Both the position numbers and the translations under genes were made by a program. 26,645 nucleotides of DNA from CAZAKZ01 sp964485695 (lineage in GTDB: Bacteria; Planctomycetota; JAFGQW01). Location: positions 1 through 26,645 of the forward strand of contig CAZAKZ010000076.1 of assembly GCA_964485695.1 (NCBI GenBank), read 5' to 3'. The notes beneath the pieces are model-generated. The model made no database searches. It worked only from the letters and a program-made list of their open reading frames with translations, and had not been told where the DNA came from. Positions 7,363-14,010 of this stretch are shown here, one piece after another; within the stretch, counting starts at the first letter, position 1; every line of letters begins with the position of its first letter.

Positions 7363-8937
7363 ATGATCCCCATGCGCCAGCGCATCCTGGTGGTCGTGGC
7401 CCTCATGGCCCTCGTCGTCCTCGTCTACCAGGGGAGCCTGTCCGGGGACTTCGTATATGACGATCACCGATTCGTGGCAAACAACCCTGCCCTCAGGACC
7501 CTGGGAAATATCCCGGACTTCTTCACGGATCCCTCCACCGTGGATCCCGAGGGCAACTGGGAGGGCATCTACCGGCCGCTCCGAACCCTCGACTACGCCC
7601 TGGACTACTTTTTTTTCGGTAGCAATCCCGTCGGGTACCGCATCCACTCCCTGCTGATCCACGCGGCGACGTCTCTGGCTTTCTCGATGCTGCTGTTCCG
7701 GATCCTGAGGCGACCGCTACCGGCCCTTCTCCTGGGGTGCGCGTATGCTGTCCATCCGGTTCACGTGGAAAGCGTGGCCTGGGTGACCAGCCGCGCCGAC
7801 TTGCTCTCGGGGCTGTTCAGCCTCCTTGCCCTTCTGGCCATGCGTCGTCGCGGCCCGGTCGGGGCCGGCGTCTCCACCGCGATGTTCGGCCTGGCACTTT
7901 TCGCCAAGGAGTCGGCGGCCGTGGTGCCGTTCATCGGCCTGGTCCTCGACTTCCTGCTGCCGGTGAGAAAGGAAAGGCCCGGGTGGAAAACCCTCCTCCG
8001 GTGGCTTCCGTCCCTCGGCGTGCTCATCGTCTACCTCGTGATCCGCCAGTGCGTACTCGCGGATTTCGCCGGTCAGCGTTCCCCCTGGGGCGGCAGCCGA
8101 TGGTGCACCCTGGAGTACATGGTCGTGGGTAGCGGGTGGTACCTCGGGCGTCTGCTTCTCCCCCTGGGATTTCGATTCGACTACCAGCTTCAGGACTTCC
8201 TCCAGGACAGGGCCTTTCCGGAGCTCGAAGTCGCGGTCGGTATCCACGTCTTCCTGGCCGTTTTGGGGTCCGTGATTCTGGCCCGGATGCGTGGGCGGTC
8301 GGCAAGGGTGTGGGCGGGTATCGGGTGGTTCCTCCTGGCTCTGGGGCCGGTATCCAACGTCCTCGTCCCCATCAACATCCTGGTGGCGGAGCGGTTCCTC
8401 TATGTACCTGCCGGGGGCGCCTGCCTGGCCCTGGGCGGCGTGGCCCTGGCCGTGGTGGGAAGATGGCCGGGGACGTCCAAAGCCCTGGGGATTGCGGCCG
8501 TGGTTTGGCTCGGTTTCCTGGGCGCGACCACGTTCGGATTTGCCGGGAAATGGAGCGGGGAGGAAACCCTTTGGCGGGCAGTGCTGGTCCACTCACCGGG
8601 GCACTTTCGAGCCTACCACGGCCTGGCAAAAGCGCGTATCCAGGACCAGGACTACCCCGGGGCCCGGCGTGCCCTCATGAAGGCCATTGCATTTGCCCGG
8701 GAAAAATATCCCGTGCTCTATTTCGACCTCGGCCGCTGCTACCAGATGGAGGCCCGGTACAGGGAGGCCGTGGTCCATTATCGAATGGCTGTGAATCTCT
8801 GGCGGGCAGAAGGAAAGACCGCCAAGGACAGGCGCTACTTCCAGCTTCTCCTGGGTCTGGAGGACCTCTACCGCCGCCTCGGGGATAGGAGAGAAGCGGA
8901 CAGGATGAAGGCCTGGCTGGAAGACGCAAGGCCCTGA
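7363..8937 (+). CDS. TMTC-like GT-C membrane protein with C-terminal TPR repeats
   Basis: This 524-residue polytopic protein resembles the GT-C/TPR family related to the eukaryotic TMTC O-mannosyltransferases. After an N-terminal helix (8-24), the first outward loop has FVYDDHRFVANNP with D33/D34, the acidic pair typical of GT-C catalytic loops. GIYRPLRTLDYALDY and HPVHVESVAWVTSRADLLSGLF (about 131-152) are signature segments of the family. Many hydrophobic helices follow to about residue 395. The last 115 residues carry TPR-like helices, for example GHFRAYHGLAKARIQDQDY and FDLGRCYQMEARYREAV. Transfer from a lipid-linked sugar is inferred from the family; donor and acceptor are unknown. The ATG lies 3 bases after the carbamoyltransferase stop with GGGGG 8 bases upstream. 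Confidence 0.82.
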   Translation: MIPMRQRILVVVALMALVVLVYQGSLSGDFVYDDHRFVANNPALRTLGNIPDFFTDPSTVDPEGNWEGIYRPLRTLDYALDYFFFGSNPVGYRIHSLLIHAATSLAFSMLLFRILRRPLPALLLGCAYAVHPVHVESVAWVTSRADLLSGLFSLLALLAMRRRGPVGAGVSTAMFGLALFAKESAAVVPFIGLVLDFLLPVRKERPGWKTLLRWLPSLGVLIVYLVIRQCVLADFAGQRSPWGGSRWCTLEYMVVGSGWYLGRLLLPLGFRFDYQLQDFLQDRAFPELEVAVGIHVFLAVLGSVILARMRGRSARVWAGIGWFLLALGPVSNVLVPINILVAERFLYVPAGGACLALGGVALAVVGRWPGTSKALGIAAVVWLGFLGATTFGFAGKWSGEETLWRAVLVHSPGHFRAYHGLAKARIQDQDYPGARRALMKAIAFAREKYPVLYFDLGRCYQMEARYREAVVHYRMAVNLWRAEGKTAKDRRYFQLLLGLEDLYRRLGDRREADRMKAWLEDARP

Positions 8938-9165
8938 CGACCCCTGCGATGGGGATTCATACCCCCATATTTAGCGTTGCCTTCTCCGAGCATATCCAAT
9001 ATATTCCACTGTTGTTGCAACCTGTGCTGCAAAGGACGTTTCGGAAATTTTCTTTGTAACCCGTTGAATAGGAGTAGGTTCCAGGCGAGCAGCGAGAGAT
9101 CCCCCCGGGGGGTGCTTCCCGGTGGGAGGGGATCGCACCCGATGCGGGGGGCGATGCTCCGGGAT

Positions 9166-9191
9166 CATGACCTGGAGGCATGACCTTGAGG
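9166..9191 (+). repeat. 13-bp tandem repeat x2
   Basis: CATGACCTGGAGG at 9166-9178 is followed immediately by CATGACCTTGAGG at 9179-9191, with one mismatch. It lies 40 bp upstream of the promoter candidate for the receiver/GGDEF genes, so it may be a duplicated activator site or only a slippage product. Confidence 0.65.
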
Positions 9192-9230
9192 TGTTGACGG
9201 GCCGAGCCGGGCGGCTCCGGGGATTTCGCA

Positions 9231-9258
9231 TTGACCTCGATGCGAACCCTGGTTTTAT
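9231..9258 (+). promoter_or_regulatory. candidate sigma-70 promoter for the receiver/GGDEF pair
   Basis: TTGACC (9231-9236) and TTTTAT (9253-9258) are separated by 16 bp; reading TTTATT one base later gives 17. This is the best promoter-like pair in the gap and leaves a leader of about 75 bases before the ATG at 9342. Confidence 0.4.
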
Positions 9259-9341
9259 TGGGACCCGTCCTCCGAGCTTCACCTCATCCTGCCCTGCCTC
9301 CGGAGTGCCCGTGACGGGACTGTACAACGGGACCCATACGG

Positions 9342-10340
9342 ATGGATAACCCGATGGCCTTCAACATCGTGATCGGCTCATCCAGACCCGGAGACCACCG
9401 GCCCCTGGAGGCCGCCCTTCGCCGGAAGGGGATCCAGGCCGGGGTGTTCACGGACGGCTCCGCCATCCTCGAAGCCGCACGGGACCTGGGACCCGATTGG
9501 ATTCTCGTGGATCTCCACCTGGCCGGTCTCAACGGAATCGAGGTGGCCCGGAACCTGAAAGACCAACGTACTTCCATCCTGGTGGACGAGGAAGAGCCAG
9601 GCCTGGGGGATCTGAAGAGGCTGGGACTCGAAGTCCTGGTTCGGCCCCGGGGCGGGGCGGAGGGTCTTGCGGAGGACATCGAAAAACGCCTCAAAGATGC
9701 GGACCGCATCGCCGAGGACGTGTTGAATCTGAAAGACGCCCGGGACCAGAAAGGCCGGCTCCTGGACATCGTGGGGGGTAGCGAAGAGAAGCTCCTGCGT
9801 GCGGCCCTGGAGGATCCGGATACCCACCTCCTGAGCGGGACCTACCTGAAAGCCTGGCGAGTGGAAGAGGAGTGGCTGCGGAGCCGCATGACAAGTGCAC
9901 CGCTGAGCCTGCTGGTCCTGGGTCTCCAGGGGAAGTATACCGAGCTGGCCCGTCAGCACGGCGTGGACGCGGTACGGGAGGTGGAGCAGCGCCTCGCCGG
10001 CCTCCTTCTCACCGAGCTCAGCGGAAGTGACCTGCCGGCCCGGGAGGCGCCGGGGAAGTTTCTCGTCCTCATGCCCGGCACCACGGCCAAGGAGGCGGGA
10101 CGCAGGGCATTCTCCGTGCGGGGGGAATTCTCGGAGATTCAGTTCCAGGGCCGGGCCGGGACCTTCTCCATGGGGCTGGCCATGGGGTTGGCTGCCGTAC
10201 CCCATCGCCACGTACACGCCGCCGGAGAACTCCTGGATCGAGCGGACGAAGCATTCGCGTGTGCGCTGCGCATCGGCCAGGGGAAGGTGTGTCTCTGGCA
10301 GGGGGTTCAGGAACTGAACGAGGAGGATTTTCTGGTATGA
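9342..10340 (+). CDS. receiver plus degenerate GGDEF-domain protein
   Basis: Residues 7-120 look like a response-regulator receiver: WILVDLHLAGLNGIE carries the candidate phospho-acceptor D57. The acidic pair near the N-terminus is missing (FNIVIGSSRPGD), and the usual Lys-Pro is Arg-Pro (VLVRPRGG). A linking helix (105-150) leads to a second domain (about 155-325) that follows the GGDEF fold: LDxxTGL-like DTHLLSGTYLKAW, and near the end LLDRADEAFACALRIGQGKV. Its active-site segment reads EAPGKFLVLMPGT (residues 235-247), with APGKF in place of GGDEF, so it should not make c-di-GMP. The next gene has the same order with a near-intact site, suggesting duplication. It may be a regulatory partner of that enzyme. 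Start 9342 or 9354; neither has a strong ribosome-binding site. Confidence 0.75.
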   Translation: MDNPMAFNIVIGSSRPGDHRPLEAALRRKGIQAGVFTDGSAILEAARDLGPDWILVDLHLAGLNGIEVARNLKDQRTSILVDEEEPGLGDLKRLGLEVLVRPRGGAEGLAEDIEKRLKDADRIAEDVLNLKDARDQKGRLLDIVGGSEEKLLRAALEDPDTHLLSGTYLKAWRVEEEWLRSRMTSAPLSLLVLGLQGKYTELARQHGVDAVREVEQRLAGLLLTELSGSDLPAREAPGKFLVLMPGTTAKEAGRRAFSVRGEFSEIQFQGRAGTFSMGLAMGLAAVPHRHVHAAGELLDRADEAFACALRIGQGKVCLWQGVQELNEEDFLV

Positions 10341-10363
10341 ACGGGATTGGTATGAGCGGGAGT
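10334..10363 (+). repeat. 15-bp tandem repeat across the stop codon of the first receiver/GGDEF gene
   Basis: GGTATGAACGGGATT (10334-10348) is followed directly by GGTATGAGCGGGAGT (10349-10363), with two mismatches. The first copy contains the TGA stop at 10338-10340. The second supplies GGGAG, the ribosome-binding site of the next gene at 10369. A duplication may have created or spaced that site. Confidence 0.65.
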
Positions 10364-10368
10364 AGAGA

Positions 10369-12237
10369 ATGAAGGAGGAGCACACCGATCTGGTGGTGGT
10401 TGCCTATTTCGGGTATCGGCCGGAGACCGTACGGGATCTGTTGATGGACGACGGAATCCGGATCCGTCATGCCCACGACCTCGCCTCCCTGCAGAAGGAG
10501 ATGGACCGACAGGTACCGGATGCGGTCCTGGTCGATCGCTGGTTGCCGGGGGACGAAGCCCCCGGGTGTGTGGCCCTGGCCCGGGATCAGTTCAAGGTTC
10601 CCGCCCTGCTCATGGTCGCCGAAGGGGAATTTGCGGAGGGCGGCCTCGATTTTCCCCAGGACGTGGACGGAGTGCTGGAAAAACCCCTCAGGGGAGATTC
10701 GCTCCTGGACCTGGTGGGTCGCGTCAGGAGAGAAGAGAAGATCCTCCCCCAGGCCGCGAAGGGGCAGGACGACGGCAATCGAATCCCGGAAGCGGGTGGG
10801 TCCCCGGAGCATGTCGAGGCGTCCGGGAAACTCCCTGGCGGATCTCCCGGCCGCGTGGGCAGCCAGGCTCCGGAGGCGCGGCGCCTCCTCGACGATGTTC
10901 GAGAGACATTGCGTAGACTGGGTGAGGTCATCAAGATCGATTCCCTCTCCGGGCTCATGTATCGGGATTTCTTCCTGGAAAGATCGATACGGGAGGCCAA
11001 ACGAGCCTCGCGGTATGGACAGCCCCTGAGCGCCCTCATGATCGACGTCGATGATTTCAAGTCCATCAATGACCGCCACGGCCACGAGACGGGCAATCGG
11101 GTGCTGGCTCTCCTGGGTGAGGTCATCTCCGGCACGATCCGGACCGATCTGGACGTGGCATCCAGGTTGCATGGAGACGAGTTTGCCCTGGTCCTGCCCG
11201 CCACCTCCGCCGAGGGAGCCCGGTGCCTTGCGAGGCGAATTCAAGATCGAATTCGAAGCCGTGAAGGACCGATATCCTTCACGCTCAGCATCGGGGTGCA
11301 CTGTCTTGAAGGGGAGGAACTCACGGAGGGCGTGCAGGGACTGCTGGAGGGCGCCGACAGGGCCTTGCTCCAGGCCAAGCACGGTGGAAAGAACCGGATT
11401 ACCCTCCACGGGGAGAGGGGCGAGAACCAGGACGGTCTCTCCTCCGGGGGTTCCGGGGACTCAATGAACCCTGGGGACCCCGAGAACCCCGAGGACATAT
11501 ACGGGATCGAGGACCCACCCTCCTCCACGAGTCCGGAACCCGGGCCGGGACTCTACGGGGAGGCTCCGTACCCGGGCCGTCCTGTGGAAACGGACGCCCC
11601 TGCCAAGCCCGATGAAACAGCCTCGCCGGGGCACCCCCTTCCCCTGGAGCCACCCGAGGCGTTGGACGCAGGCAGGGATGAAAGGGTTGAACTTGATGAA
11701 TCCGATGAAGCAGCCAGCAACAGGGAAACGCGTCCCGAGGAAGATCCCCTCTCCGCCGCCCTGATCGATGCCGTGGCGTCGCTGGCCGGGAAAGAGGATT
11801 TCAAGAAAGCCGGGGACTTTCGCGGCAAGGCACTGCTGGTCAGTGAAGAGAAGGAGGTGGCCGATATCCTGGTGAAGTTCCTCGGAAGCCGGGGAATTTC
11901 CGTGGAAACCGCAGGCGATTTCCCGTCCGCCCTCACCATGCTCGACAGCCTGGAGTTCTTTCTCGTTCTCGCCAGCGGCCAGGCCAACTCCCCCGAGATC
12001 CGCGCCTTCGGTGAATCCATCCAGAGGATTGACGAGGAGATCTTCCTCTTTGTCTTTGTCGAGAAAGGCGAACCCTCGCCGGGGGATGCACCGTCGGGCC
12101 GGGTCCGAACCATCCCCAAGCCTTTTCTCCTGAGCGAGCTCTACCTCCTGGCCAGCCGGGCCCGGGAGGATTATCACCTCAGAAGGATGAAGGACGATGC
12201 CAGGCCGGATCGGGAGGACGAGTTCATACCGGAGTGA
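10369..12237 (+). CDS. receiver-GGDEF-pseudoreceiver protein, probable diguanylate cyclase
   Basis: A diguanylate cyclase makes c-di-GMP from two GTP. Residues 7-120 form a receiver with D56 (AVLVDRWLPG) and K105 (LEKPL). After a Pro/Gly linker, a GGDEF domain spans about 188-346: DSLSGLMYRDFFLE, LMIDVDDFKSINDRHGHETGN (split metal and base-binding motifs; GN replaces the usual GD), and HGDEF at 268-272. The first Gly of GGDEF is His, which may or may not permit activity. The inhibitory RxxD position reads TDLD, so product inhibition of the usual kind is doubtful. An acidic Pro-rich linker (347-480) leads to a second receiver fold (about 486-602) with K retained in IPKPF but Ala/Ser (LVLASGQ) at the phospho-Asp site. 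The order REC-GGDEF-REC differs from PleD (REC-REC-GGDEF). Confidence 0.85.
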   Translation: MKEEHTDLVVVAYFGYRPETVRDLLMDDGIRIRHAHDLASLQKEMDRQVPDAVLVDRWLPGDEAPGCVALARDQFKVPALLMVAEGEFAEGGLDFPQDVDGVLEKPLRGDSLLDLVGRVRREEKILPQAAKGQDDGNRIPEAGGSPEHVEASGKLPGGSPGRVGSQAPEARRLLDDVRETLRRLGEVIKIDSLSGLMYRDFFLERSIREAKRASRYGQPLSALMIDVDDFKSINDRHGHETGNRVLALLGEVISGTIRTDLDVASRLHGDEFALVLPATSAEGARCLARRIQDRIRSREGPISFTLSIGVHCLEGEELTEGVQGLLEGADRALLQAKHGGKNRITLHGERGENQDGLSSGGSGDSMNPGDPENPEDIYGIEDPPSSTSPEPGPGLYGEAPYPGRPVETDAPAKPDETASPGHPLPLEPPEALDAGRDERVELDESDEAASNRETRPEEDPLSAALIDAVASLAGKEDFKKAGDFRGKALLVSEEKEVADILVKFLGSRGISVETAGDFPSALTMLDSLEFFLVLASGQANSPEIRAFGESIQRIDEEIFLFVFVEKGEPSPGDAPSGRVRTIPKPFLLSELYLLASRAREDYHLRRMKDDARPDREDEFIPE

Positions 12238-12278
12238 CGGCAGGTCTGAGGATTTCGGGAGGGTTTTTCCGGGGCTAC

Positions 12279-12320
12279 TTACACGGGGCGATTTACACGG
12301 GGGGATTTACACTGGAGGTA
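12279..12320 (+). repeat. 14-bp tandem repeat x3 (TTACACGGGGNGAT)
   Basis: Three adjacent 14-base units start with TTACAC: 12279-12292, 12293-12306 and 12307-12320. The first two differ at one base and the third is more diverged. The array fills the convergent gap between the GGDEF gene (stop at 12237) and rpsU. It has no poly-T and no hairpin, so it is not an obvious terminator. Confidence 0.7.
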
Positions 12321-12353
12321 TAGGCACGGGGAACTTGCGGCCACAGGCGCGGT

Positions 12354-12536
12354 TCAACCCTTGCGCCGCTCCTTGGCTCGCCGCCGGCGTTTTTCCTTGC
12401 GGCGCCGGACGCTGGGCTTTTCGTAAAAGGTGCGCCGGCGCATCTCCTTGAATAGGGAGTTCTTCAAGCAGATACGCTTGAATCGTTTGAGCAGGCTTTC
12501 CAGCTTTTCGTCACCGAGACGGGTTACCCTGAACAA
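12354..12536 (-). CDS. rpsU: 30S ribosomal protein S21
   Basis: S21 is a small, very basic protein of the 30S subunit platform near the anti-Shine-Dalgarno region, helping initiation. The sequence has the family core DEKLESLLKRFKRICLKNSLFKEMRRRTFYEKPSVRR split over residues 9-45, and ends in a lysine/arginine tail. The frame runs upstream without a stop, but the start best matching the family is the TTG at 12534-12536, preceded on the minus strand by GAGGAGGT with about 4 bases spacing; this gives 60 residues. There is no ATG at the correct place. It stands alone, away from dnaG and rpoD, its partners in many other genomes. It converges with the GGDEF gene and is divergent from the NYN-led operon. 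Confidence 0.93.
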   Translation of the reverse strand: MFRVTRLGDEKLESLLKRFKRICLKNSLFKEMRRRTFYEKPSVRRRKEKRRRRAKERRKG

Positions 12537-12961
12537 AGGACCTCCTCGCTCCTCTCCATGGTGAATATGTCGATTCGAGTGACGGGTTCCAGAAAGCCGG
12601 ACTCCGCCCTCCTGCGGGTGGTTGCCCAATGGGTGGACGGACCTTATTTCAGACCAGGAGTCGAACTACATAACGTATCGGCCGGATCCAAGCAAGGAAC
12701 TACCCCTGGAAAAGTTCTGTTTTCCCAGGGGAGCCGGGCGGATAAGAGGGGCGGTACGAAGGCTCTGGAAGCGGTCGGATCACCCGTTCCCGGCCGCGGG
12801 GGGGCCGGGATCGTACGGATCGGATTCCCTCCCGCGTGACAGGACCGGGGGGATGCCAGTATCTGCCGGCCGGTCAAGCAGTTGCATCGACCGGCCAGCC
12901 TGGTAGACTGAGCCCCTGGTTTTGATTTTCCCTTAGGTTCCTTTTCGATTGAAGGAAATTC
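12537..12961. other. divergent intergenic region between rpsU and the NYN-led operon
   Basis: These 425 bases should hold promoters for rpsU (minus) and for the long operon starting at 12962 (plus). A 93-codon plus-strand frame at 12558-12839 has no recognisable motif and looks incidental. A hairpin with an 8-bp stem, GGCCGGTC (12868-12875) and GACCGGCC (12889-12896), has a 13-base loop. I cannot assign clear -35/-10 boxes. The NYN gene has a good ribosome-binding site, GAAGGA, about 7 bases upstream of its ATG. Confidence 0.5.
12868..12896 (+). other. 8-bp hairpin upstream of the NYN gene
   Basis: GGCCGGTC pairs exactly with GACCGGCC around a 13-base loop, 65 bases before the NYN start. It may be a leader RNA hairpin of the long operon or an operator dyad. 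No U-tract follows. Confidence 0.5.
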
Positions 12962-13630
12962 ATGTTGTGTCGAGCCGTGGCCTTCATTGATGGACAGAAC
13001 ATCCACAATTCATTGAAATCAATAGGTTTGCAAGAAAAAGATATTGACTGGTTCCAGGTTTTCAAGCGCATCACGCCCGAGGACCACGAACTGGTTCGGG
13101 TCTACTGGTATCACATTGCCCAGGTCTCCGATTTCGACTGGATCCCCTCCAAGGCCATGCGGTACTGCCCTCCGGATATGGACGAGGATACCTTCATCAA
13201 GGAGGCCCGGGAGTGGCACCGCAACGAGCAGGAGAGGATCCGGAATCTGCACCGGACCGTCCACAGGCAGATCATGCTGGACTACGATTACATCGAGTTC
13301 CGGTATACCGGCATCCTGAAGGTCAATCCGTACCGGCGGGAACGCATCGGGGAGAAGGGCCTCGACGTGGGCATGGCCGTGGACATGGTGGCCAAGATGG
13401 ACTGGTACGATTCCGCCATCCTGGTCAGCGGCGATTACGATTTTGCTCCGGCCGTCCAGGTGGTGAAAGACAGACTCAAACGTGTCCATCAGGTGACCAT
13501 CGAACGCGGAGCCCGGGGCTCCACACCCAGGACCAGCTCCAAGGGCATGCGTGTCATGGTGGATTCCGTGGTCACGCTGTTCGAAGACGAGGTCATGGAA
13601 GAGAGGAATCGTCTTCTCAAAAGGTATTGA
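12962..13630 (+). CDS. NYN-domain (LabA/DUF88-type) putative ribonuclease
   Basis: NYN domains share the PIN-like nuclease fold and usually cleave RNA with a metal held by conserved aspartates. The 222 residues contain the expected motifs: AVAFIDGQNIHNS with D10 and N13, EKGLDVGMAVDMVAKMDWYDSA (about 131-152), and ILVSGDYDFAPAV with the SGDxDF aspartates at about 158-160. The C-terminal region (170-222) is basic, then acidic and helical. The ATG at 12962 has GAAGGA at good spacing. It heads a compact operon with a Rieske protein and envelope-glycan genes, 54 bases before the next start, with a 9-bp tandem repeat in between. No antitoxin-like partner is next to it. RNase activity is a family inference, and the link to glycan genes is unexplained. 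Confidence 0.88.
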   Translation: MLCRAVAFIDGQNIHNSLKSIGLQEKDIDWFQVFKRITPEDHELVRVYWYHIAQVSDFDWIPSKAMRYCPPDMDEDTFIKEAREWHRNEQERIRNLHRTVHRQIMLDYDYIEFRYTGILKVNPYRRERIGEKGLDVGMAVDMVAKMDWYDSAILVSGDYDFAPAVQVVKDRLKRVHQVTIERGARGSTPRTSSKGMRVMVDSVVTLFEDEVMEERNRLLKRY

Positions 13631-13659
13631 GTGTATTGAGTGTATCGACTGTATTGAGG
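13624..13659 (+). repeat. 9-bp tandem repeat x4 at the NYN stop codon
   Basis: Four adjacent 9-base units read GTATTGAGT, GTATTGAGT, GTATCGACT and GTATTGAGG (13624-13659). The NYN stop TGA lies in unit 1 (13628-13630). Units 2 and 4 repeat the same TGA in frame. The array fills most of the gap to the Rieske gene, whose ribosome-binding site lies just beyond it. Confidence 0.75.
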
Positions 13660-13683
13660 AGCCGCGCCGACATGGAGGTCAAC

Positions 13684-14010
13684 ATGGCCCGATTCGTCCG
13701 AGCCGCCCAGGCCCGGGACATCCTGAATGGAACATCCCGGGTCGTGGAGATCAACGGAAGGAGCCTGGTCATCTTCAACGTGGACGGCACGTTTGCTGCC
13801 GTGGAAAACAGCTGTCCCCATCTCGGGGCTCCCATCGGGGAGGGGGAGTTCAAGGACGGAATCGTCCGCTGCCCGAATCACGGCTGGACCTTCAATCCCT
13901 TGACGGGCAAGAGCCCCTTGAATCCGGAAGCCTCGTTGTGCACGTATCCCGTTCGCCTGGAAGGCGGTGACATACTCGTGGATTTGGAAGGGGGGAATGC
14001 AGGACTTTGA
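13684..14010 (+). CDS. Rieske [2Fe-2S] ferredoxin
   Basis: Small soluble Rieske ferredoxins carry electrons to oxygenases and other redox enzymes. The 108-residue protein has the complete cluster motif: CPHLG (Cys and His of the first half), then 16 residues later CPNHGWTF with the second Cys and His. A typical NirD/BphF-like beta sandwich surrounds it (VVEINGRSLVIFNVDGTFAAVENS; STYPV-like CTYPVRLEGGDILVDLE near the end). The ATG at 13684 is chosen because GGAGGT at 13674-13679 is 4 bases upstream; an ATG at 13672 would add four residues and has no such site. The end overlaps the next gene by 14 bases, so they are translationally linked. No reductase or oxygenase is encoded nearby. The partner is unknown. 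Confidence 0.9.
   Translation: MARFVRAAQARDILNGTSRVVEINGRSLVIFNVDGTFAAVENSCPHLGAPIGEGEFKDGIVRCPNHGWTFNPLTGKSPLNPEASLCTYPVRLEGGDILVDLEGGNAGL

Larger units (their letters stand above)
8938..9341. other. intergenic region before the receiver/GGDEF pair
   Basis: No gene is supported in these 404 bases. ATGGGG and CCCCAT just after the TMTC-like stop (about 8949-8968) can form a 6-bp stem with an 8-base loop and may mark the end of that transcript. Further in are a 13-bp tandem repeat (9166-9191) and a promoter candidate (9231-9258). I looked for a c-di-GMP riboswitch here because the next genes are GGDEF-like, and none of its conserved core is present. Confidence 0.5.

Noticed and set aside
6421..7662. 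413-codon minus-strand frame over the carbamoyltransferase
   Set aside because: His/Gly-rich, no motif; mirror of a well-identified gene.
8938..9341. c-di-GMP riboswitch upstream of the GGDEF genes
   Set aside because: None of the conserved GEMM core strings or their spacing was found on either strand.
12558..12839. 93-codon frame between rpsU and the NYN gene
   Set aside because: No motif, no ribosome-binding site and overlaps the rpsU leader; probably incidental.
12962..13630. NYN gene as the toxin of a toxin-antitoxin pair
   Set aside because: The next gene is a clear Rieske ferredoxin and upstream is non-coding; no antitoxin-like protein is adjacent.
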